From AM-1111 sp046302135 (lineage in GTDB: Bacteria; Bacteroidota; Bacteroidia; B-17B0; Aurantibacillaceae): DNA of 9,772 nucleotides. A program made the position numbers and the translations under genes. Every line of letters begins with the position of its first letter. Within the stretch, counting starts at the first letter, position 1. This document shows positions 6,043 through 9,772 of this stretch, piece by piece. Below the pieces are notes generated by a model. The model saw nothing but the letters and a program-made list of their open reading frames with translations, did not search any database and was not told the DNA's origin. The DNA lies in contig JBKCIQ010000182.1 in assembly GCA_046302135.1 (NCBI GenBank), positions 1 through 9,772 on the forward strand, given 5' to 3'.

Positions 6043-7107
6043 ATGCCTGAAAGTTCGTTAGTGAGATTTTTTGAAAATTACAATTCTACTAGGATTAAGC
6101 GACCCTTCATTATTGCGGAAGCTGGGGTAAATCATGAAGGATCTATGGACCTTGCTAAAAGATTGATTTACGAGGCAAAAGAAGGTGGTGCGGATGCTAT
6201 AAAATTTCAGACCTACAAGGCAAATACAATTGCTTCTAAAGATTCTCCATATTATTGGGATATAACTAAAGAACCTACTAAATCTCAATATGAACTTTTT
6301 AAAAAATATGATAAGTTTTGGAAAAGTGAATATGAAGAACTGAAAAAATATTGTGATGAAATGGACATTGAATTCATGTCAACACCATTTGATGTTGAGT
6401 CTGCTAAATTTTTAAATGACCTGATGTCTGTGTTTAAAATTTCTTCAAGCGATATAACAAATTTACCGTTCATTGAATTGCAATGTTCATTTGGTAAACC
6501 AATTATTTTATCTACAGGAGCTTCATATCTATGGGAGGTTCAGCGCGCAGTAGATGTAATTGAAAAAAGTCGTAATCCTTTGTGCTTAATGCATTGTGTT
6601 TTAAATTACCCTACACCAAATAAAAATGCCAATTTAGGAATGATTTGGGATTTAAAAAGTAAATTTCCCAATCACGTTATAGGCTATTCAGATCATACTC
6701 TTCCACAGGACATGTCGATTGTTTTAAATGCTGTTTTATTAGGTGCTTCAGTTATTGAAAAACATTTTACACATGATAAAACTTTAATCGGAAACGATCA
6801 CTACCATGCCATGGATAAGGAAGATTTAAAATTTTTTTGGAGAAAATGGGAGCAACTAAATGAATTGCTTGGTTCTTTTGATCTCACTTCATTACCTGAT
6901 GAAGAACCTGCGAGAAGAAATGCGAGGAGATCACTTGTAGCCGCAAAACAAATTCCTAGTGGTAAAATAATAGACGAGAGTGATTTAACGTGGAAAAGGC
7001 CTGCACATGGTATCAGTCCAATTGACATAAAGACCTTGATTGGTAAAAAGTCAATTGTTCAGATTGAAGAAGATGAAATTTTGAAGTGGAATATGTTCGA
7101 ATTATAA
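6043..7107 (+). CDS. neuB: NeuB-family nonulosonic (sialic-type) acid synthase with SAF domain
   Basis: The 354-aa protein has the two-domain NeuB architecture. A TIM barrel (about 20-278) is followed by a C-terminal antifreeze-like SAF domain (about 292-352). Visible motifs in order are 'IAEAGVNHEG' (24-33), 'KFQTYK' (54-59), 'STPFD' (113-117), 'KISSSD' (132-137), 'STGA' (157-160), 'GYSDHT' (214-219) and 'EKHFT' (239-243). H218 and H241 match the two metal-binding histidines. SAF begins with 'ARRSLVA' (294-300), carrying the arginine that reaches the partner subunit's active site. The family condenses phosphoenolpyruvate with a ManNAc-like sugar to give a nine-carbon ulosonic acid. The barrel loop 'GNDHYHAMD' (250-258) differs from the GPD-type loop of characterised sialate, legionaminate and pseudaminate synthases, so the substrate is left open. 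The ATG at 6043 has an A-rich leader. It heads the second gene block. Confidence 0.9.
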   Translation: MPESSLVRFFENYNSTRIKRPFIIAEAGVNHEGSMDLAKRLIYEAKEGGADAIKFQTYKANTIASKDSPYYWDITKEPTKSQYELFKKYDKFWKSEYEELKKYCDEMDIEFMSTPFDVESAKFLNDLMSVFKISSSDITNLPFIELQCSFGKPIILSTGASYLWEVQRAVDVIEKSRNPLCLMHCVLNYPTPNKNANLGMIWDLKSKFPNHVIGYSDHTLPQDMSIVLNAVLLGASVIEKHFTHDKTLIGNDHYHAMDKEDLKFFWRKWEQLNELLGSFDLTSLPDEEPARRNARRSLVAAKQIPSGKIIDESDLTWKRPAHGISPIDIKTLIGKKSIVQIEEDEILKWNMFEL

Positions 7108-7126
7108 TCATTACTTAGATAAGTAG

Positions 7127-7975
7127 ATGAACACTTTTTTATTTGTAACACATGTAACTCCAAAAAATAAAAGGTCTACTTTAAGGCAAAGTTTATTTGA
7201 AATTTATAATAAAGCGCTTTTAAATCAGTCATATCCTAATTGGAAACTTTTACAAATTGGAGACCATGATTTTCATGATTCACGGTTTTTGAAAATTTCA
7301 CTTGAAAGTAATCTTGATACACAGAAACAAATTGAAAATATTTTTAATAGGTCAGATGTAACAAAATTTATTAACGATTCAGATTATTTGATTAAGCTGG
7401 ATGACGATGACATAATTTCTCCTAATATATTGGAAAGGTTGTCCAATTTTAAAGGTGATTTATTTTACGATGAATATCACTCATTTTATGATGTTTGTAG
7501 TTCAAAATCTTCTTTTCAAAGGAGGCCTTGGATTGCTAGCACTGCAGTTCATAAAACCGAACATGCATTAAGTAAAATAAATGATTCAGGTCCTGATAAT
7601 ATTTATTTAAATTCTTTGCTATATACGGATCATTCACAAATTTGGCATAAGTATTATTCTGATAAAAATATTCAATCTTCAAATAAAAATAATCCGGTTT
7701 ATTTAAGGGTTCTTTCTCCAACTTCGATATCATCAGGGTGTGATGCTTTTCCATTGGTGTCAAATGACCAAATAAATTATATAAAGTATCATAATTACCT
7801 AAGGAAGTTCGGCACGTGGAATATTTCTTTTATAAGTGACTTTACGGATTATAAAAATGATTTATTGAAGGCATGGTTTGATTTTAATGGGCCTGCACTT
7901 GTTGAGTTTTCCCTGAATAATTCAATTGAAAATAATTTTATTTACAAAGTGAAAAAATATTTTTTTAAACCTTAA
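7127..7975 (+). CDS. Probable GT-A-fold glycosyltransferase
   Basis: The 282-aa soluble protein has an N-terminal strand 'FLFVTHVTP' (4-12). The segment 'LLNQSYPNWKLLQIGD' (31-46) resembles the 'SQtYpnwEliivDD' region of GT2 enzymes. The acidic cluster 'LIKLDDDDI' (88-96) is in the place of the metal-binding DxD. 'RRPWIASTAVHKTEHA' (132-147) and 'DHSQIWHKYY' (168-177) suggest the acceptor and general-base side, but I cannot assign a catalytic base. No signal peptide or membrane span is visible. The ATG lies 19 bases after the neuB-like gene and the stop is three bases before the next start, so all three are probably co-transcribed. It probably transfers a sugar made by this locus. Donor and acceptor are unknown, and similarity to canonical GT2 is partial beyond the first half. 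Confidence 0.65.
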   Translation: MNTFLFVTHVTPKNKRSTLRQSLFEIYNKALLNQSYPNWKLLQIGDHDFHDSRFLKISLESNLDTQKQIENIFNRSDVTKFINDSDYLIKLDDDDIISPNILERLSNFKGDLFYDEYHSFYDVCSSKSSFQRRPWIASTAVHKTEHALSKINDSGPDNIYLNSLLYTDHSQIWHKYYSDKNIQSSNKNNPVYLRVLSPTSISSGCDAFPLVSNDQINYIKYHNYLRKFGTWNISFISDFTDYKNDLLKAWFDFNGPALVEFSLNNSIENNFIYKVKKYFFKP

Positions 7976-7978
7976 GTA

Positions 7979-9268
7979 ATGAGTGAATTGGAAATTGAAA
8001 AATATTTTGATAGACTATGGCCCATATGCAGAAGCATTACAGGCAATGGCTTACGTGAATCTTTAAAAATTTTACAGGAATTGATTCCGTTAAATCTTAC
8101 GGAAATTCCTTCAGGAGCAAAAGTTTTCGACTGGGAAATTCCTCAGGAGTGGAATATTAAGGATGCTTATTTATTAACTCCAAATGGAAAAAAAATTTGC
8201 GACTTTAAGGTAAATAATTTGCATCTTGTTAACTATTCTATTCCTGTAAATATGGAAATTGAATATGAAAATTTATTGCCGCATTTGCATTATATCGAGA
8301 ATCTTCCAGATGCCATTCCATATATCACAAGTTACTATAAAAGAACATGGGGTTTTTGTTTAACCTATAATGATTTTAAATCCCTGCCTAAAAGTGGTAC
8401 TTATAGGGTTGTAATTGATTCTAGTTTAAACAATGGTAGTTTGACTTATGGTGATATTTTATTAGAAGGTGAGTCCGAAAAGGAGATTTTATTCTCCACT
8501 TACCTTTGCCATCCAAGCATGGCAAACAATGAATTATCTGGTCCTTTAGTTCTATCGCTTTTGTACAAACGAATATCACAAATAAAAAACCGTAAATATT
8601 CTTACAGGTTCGTTGTTGCTCCTGAAACGATTGGAATTATTGCTTATTTATTTAAACATGGTATGCAATTAAAAGAAAACCTTTCTGCGGGCTATGTAAT
8701 AACTTGTTGTGGTGATAAGGGTGATTTTACATATAAAAGATCTAAAAGAGGTAATTCTTTGGCAGATAAAATTGCAGAACATGTATTAAGCTATTCCGGC
8801 AGAAAATTTAATTCAGAAAATTTTTCAGTTGGTGGAAGTGATGAAAGGCAATATTGTTCATCCGGTTTTAATTTACCGGTAGGCTCACTGACGCGTTCGA
8901 TGTATCAGCGATACAAAGAGTATCATACTTCTTTGGATAATAAAAGTTTCATAAATTTTTCCTCGATTCTTGAAAGTGTTGACATGTATGAATCTTTTTT
9001 TAGGGCATTAGAATTGAATGCGCTGTATGAATCTGAAATACTATTTTGTGAACCAAACTTAGGTAAAAGAGATTTATACCCGAATGTTGTAAACCCATTG
9101 GCTGATAGAAAGAAAATACATAATTTGCTTCATTTTCTTTCTTACGCTGATGGTAAAATTGATTTGCTTGAAATTGCGGAAAAGCGTGGTGTTTCAATTT
9201 TTGATTTCGCTGAGATAGTTCAAACCTGTATCTCTAAAGACCTTATTAAAGTTAAAGCGTTCGTTTAA
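7979..9268 (+). CDS. DUF2172/DUF4910 aminopeptidase-like protein with C-terminal winged-helix region
   Basis: The 429-aa protein matches the family of polysaccharide-locus proteins described as having an aminopeptidase-like (M28-fold) domain, an inserted DUF2172 and a C-terminal HTH_47-type winged helix. The N-terminal 'LWPICRSITGNGLRESL' (13-29) is characteristic. Candidate metal ligands and catalytic residues are H178 in 'YLCHPSMANNELSGP', E185, E216 in 'APETIG', D288 in 'GGSDERQY' and H316 in 'EYHTSLDN', spaced as in M28 peptidases. Residues about 375-429 form the small helical end. The substrate is not established. Its recurrence in glycan loci suggests hydrolysis of an amide on a sugar (de-N-acylation) or of a peptide-like linkage, which is inference. 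There is no signal peptide, so it acts in the cytoplasm. The start is three bases after the previous stop, and the stop overlaps the next start (TAATG). Confidence 0.8.
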   Translation: MSELEIEKYFDRLWPICRSITGNGLRESLKILQELIPLNLTEIPSGAKVFDWEIPQEWNIKDAYLLTPNGKKICDFKVNNLHLVNYSIPVNMEIEYENLLPHLHYIENLPDAIPYITSYYKRTWGFCLTYNDFKSLPKSGTYRVVIDSSLNNGSLTYGDILLEGESEKEILFSTYLCHPSMANNELSGPLVLSLLYKRISQIKNRKYSYRFVVAPETIGIIAYLFKHGMQLKENLSAGYVITCCGDKGDFTYKRSKRGNSLADKIAEHVLSYSGRKFNSENFSVGGSDERQYCSSGFNLPVGSLTRSMYQRYKEYHTSLDNKSFINFSSILESVDMYESFFRALELNALYESEILFCEPNLGKRDLYPNVVNPLADRKKIHNLLHFLSYADGKIDLLEIAEKRGVSIFDFAEIVQTCISKDLIKVKAFV

Positions 9269-9772
9269 TGAAGTATTACTATCACACGGATACGTTTACC
9301 AATTTTAAAAATAAATTTTATTCAAGAATTTCGGATTTTAGTATTTTTGATTGTGAAGAGATAAATCTACTGAAGGTTGTTTTAGACGGGTTAAAGGTTA
9401 ACTATTCAGAGCGTTCAGGATTTTTTGCTTCTAAAGAACTTGATTCAGGTTTTTTTCATCTGAAAAATCATTTAAGGCGTGTTAAATTGAAAGCTGAATT
9501 CATGCAGTTTTCTGAAAAGATTTCTTCTATTAGTAATAAGGAAGTTCTGCTTGGTTTTGATCGCCGTTCTTTTGTTGTAGATGAAAGGAGGTATTCGGTT
9601 TATTTTGATGAATTGCTAAAAAATTTCGAGAAAAATAAATTAGTCTTTGTTTCTAATTGGAAGAATGATGGTAAAAATTTGGATTGTGATCTATTTGCTG
9701 AGGAAATTGAAAAATATTTCCCTTTTCAAGTTAGTAATTCAGTTGCCAGGAGATTACGGAAAAGCTTAATAG
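9268..9772 (+). CDS. Unrecognised protein, 5' part only (runs off the right edge)
   Basis: An open frame starts with the ATG at 9268, which overlaps the DUF4910 stop codon by one base (TAATG). It continues without a stop to the window end, giving at least 168 residues. The overlap and the codon use, like that of its neighbours, support a real gene in the same operon. The visible part is soluble and rich in Lys, Phe and Ser, begins 'MKYYYHTDTFTNFKNKF', and has a central strand-like stretch 'KEVLLGFDRRSFVVDERRY' (about 94-112) followed by 'LVFVSNW' (about 127-133). No signal peptide, membrane span or motif I can assign is present. The strand-turn pattern could be the N-terminal half of a GT-B-like glycosyltransferase, but that is a guess. 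No function is assigned. Confidence 0.75.
   Translation, partial: MKYYYHTDTFTNFKNKFYSRISDFSIFDCEEINLLKVVLDGLKVNYSERSGFFASKELDSGFFHLKNHLRRVKLKAEFMQFSEKISSISNKEVLLGFDRRSFVVDERRYSVYFDELLKNFEKNKLVFVSNWKNDGKNLDCDLFAEEIEKYFPFQVSNSVARRLRKSLI

Noticed and set aside
6058..7028. Three minus-strand open frames opposite the NeuB-like gene
   Set aside because: They are shadows of a strongly supported coding region, with no motifs.
7536..7763. Minus-strand open frame of 75 codons opposite the small glycosyltransferase
   Set aside because: Antisense to a real gene in an operon, with no recognisable product.
9000..9197. Minus-strand open frame of 65 codons inside the DUF4910 gene
   Set aside because: Antisense shadow of the conserved C-terminal region.

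Overview
This AT-rich window carries eleven genes, all on the + strand and packed almost end to end. It looks like the interior of a surface-glycan biosynthesis locus. Translation starts lack Shine-Dalgarno sequences and sit instead in A/T-rich leaders, and several genes overlap by 1-8 bases. Together with the low G+C, this points most naturally to a member of the Bacteroidota, although no marker gene here proves the phylum.

Block 1 (28-5801) runs without a real gap: an acyl carrier protein, a GNAT N-acyltransferase, an SpsF-type cytidylyltransferase, a short-chain dehydrogenase, a DPM1-like GT2 glycosyltransferase, a non-hydrolysing UDP-GlcNAc 2-epimerase and a multi-membrane-span GT-C-type glycosyltransferase. 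A 241-base AT-rich intergenic region (5802-6042) follows. It is the only sizeable non-coding stretch and holds a long imperfect inverted repeat and a short ATTCAA tandem repeat. Block 2 (6043 to the right edge) holds a NeuB-family sialic-acid-type synthase with a SAF domain, a small GT-A-like glycosyltransferase, a DUF2172/DUF4910 aminopeptidase-like protein with a C-terminal winged-helix-like end, and an unrecognised gene cut off by the window.

Taken together, the NeuB-type synthase (condensing PEP with a hexosamine-type sugar), the CMP-sugar-synthetase-like SpsF protein and the SDR suggest production and activation of a nonulosonic-acid-like sugar. The ACP and GNAT suggest that an amino sugar is acylated, possibly from an ACP-bound acyl donor. 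The DPM1-like GT2 and the GT-C protein form a plausible polyprenyl-phosphate-sugar route that would deliver a sugar to the outer face of the inner membrane. The epimerase would supply a ManNAc-type precursor. Both edges cut through the locus, so the pathway is incomplete here. Every family except the last gene is recognisable. What is unusual is the combination, mainly the ACP/GNAT pair and the M28-like DUF4910 protein inside a NeuB locus. I see no tRNA, rRNA, CRISPR array, insertion sequence or phage gene.
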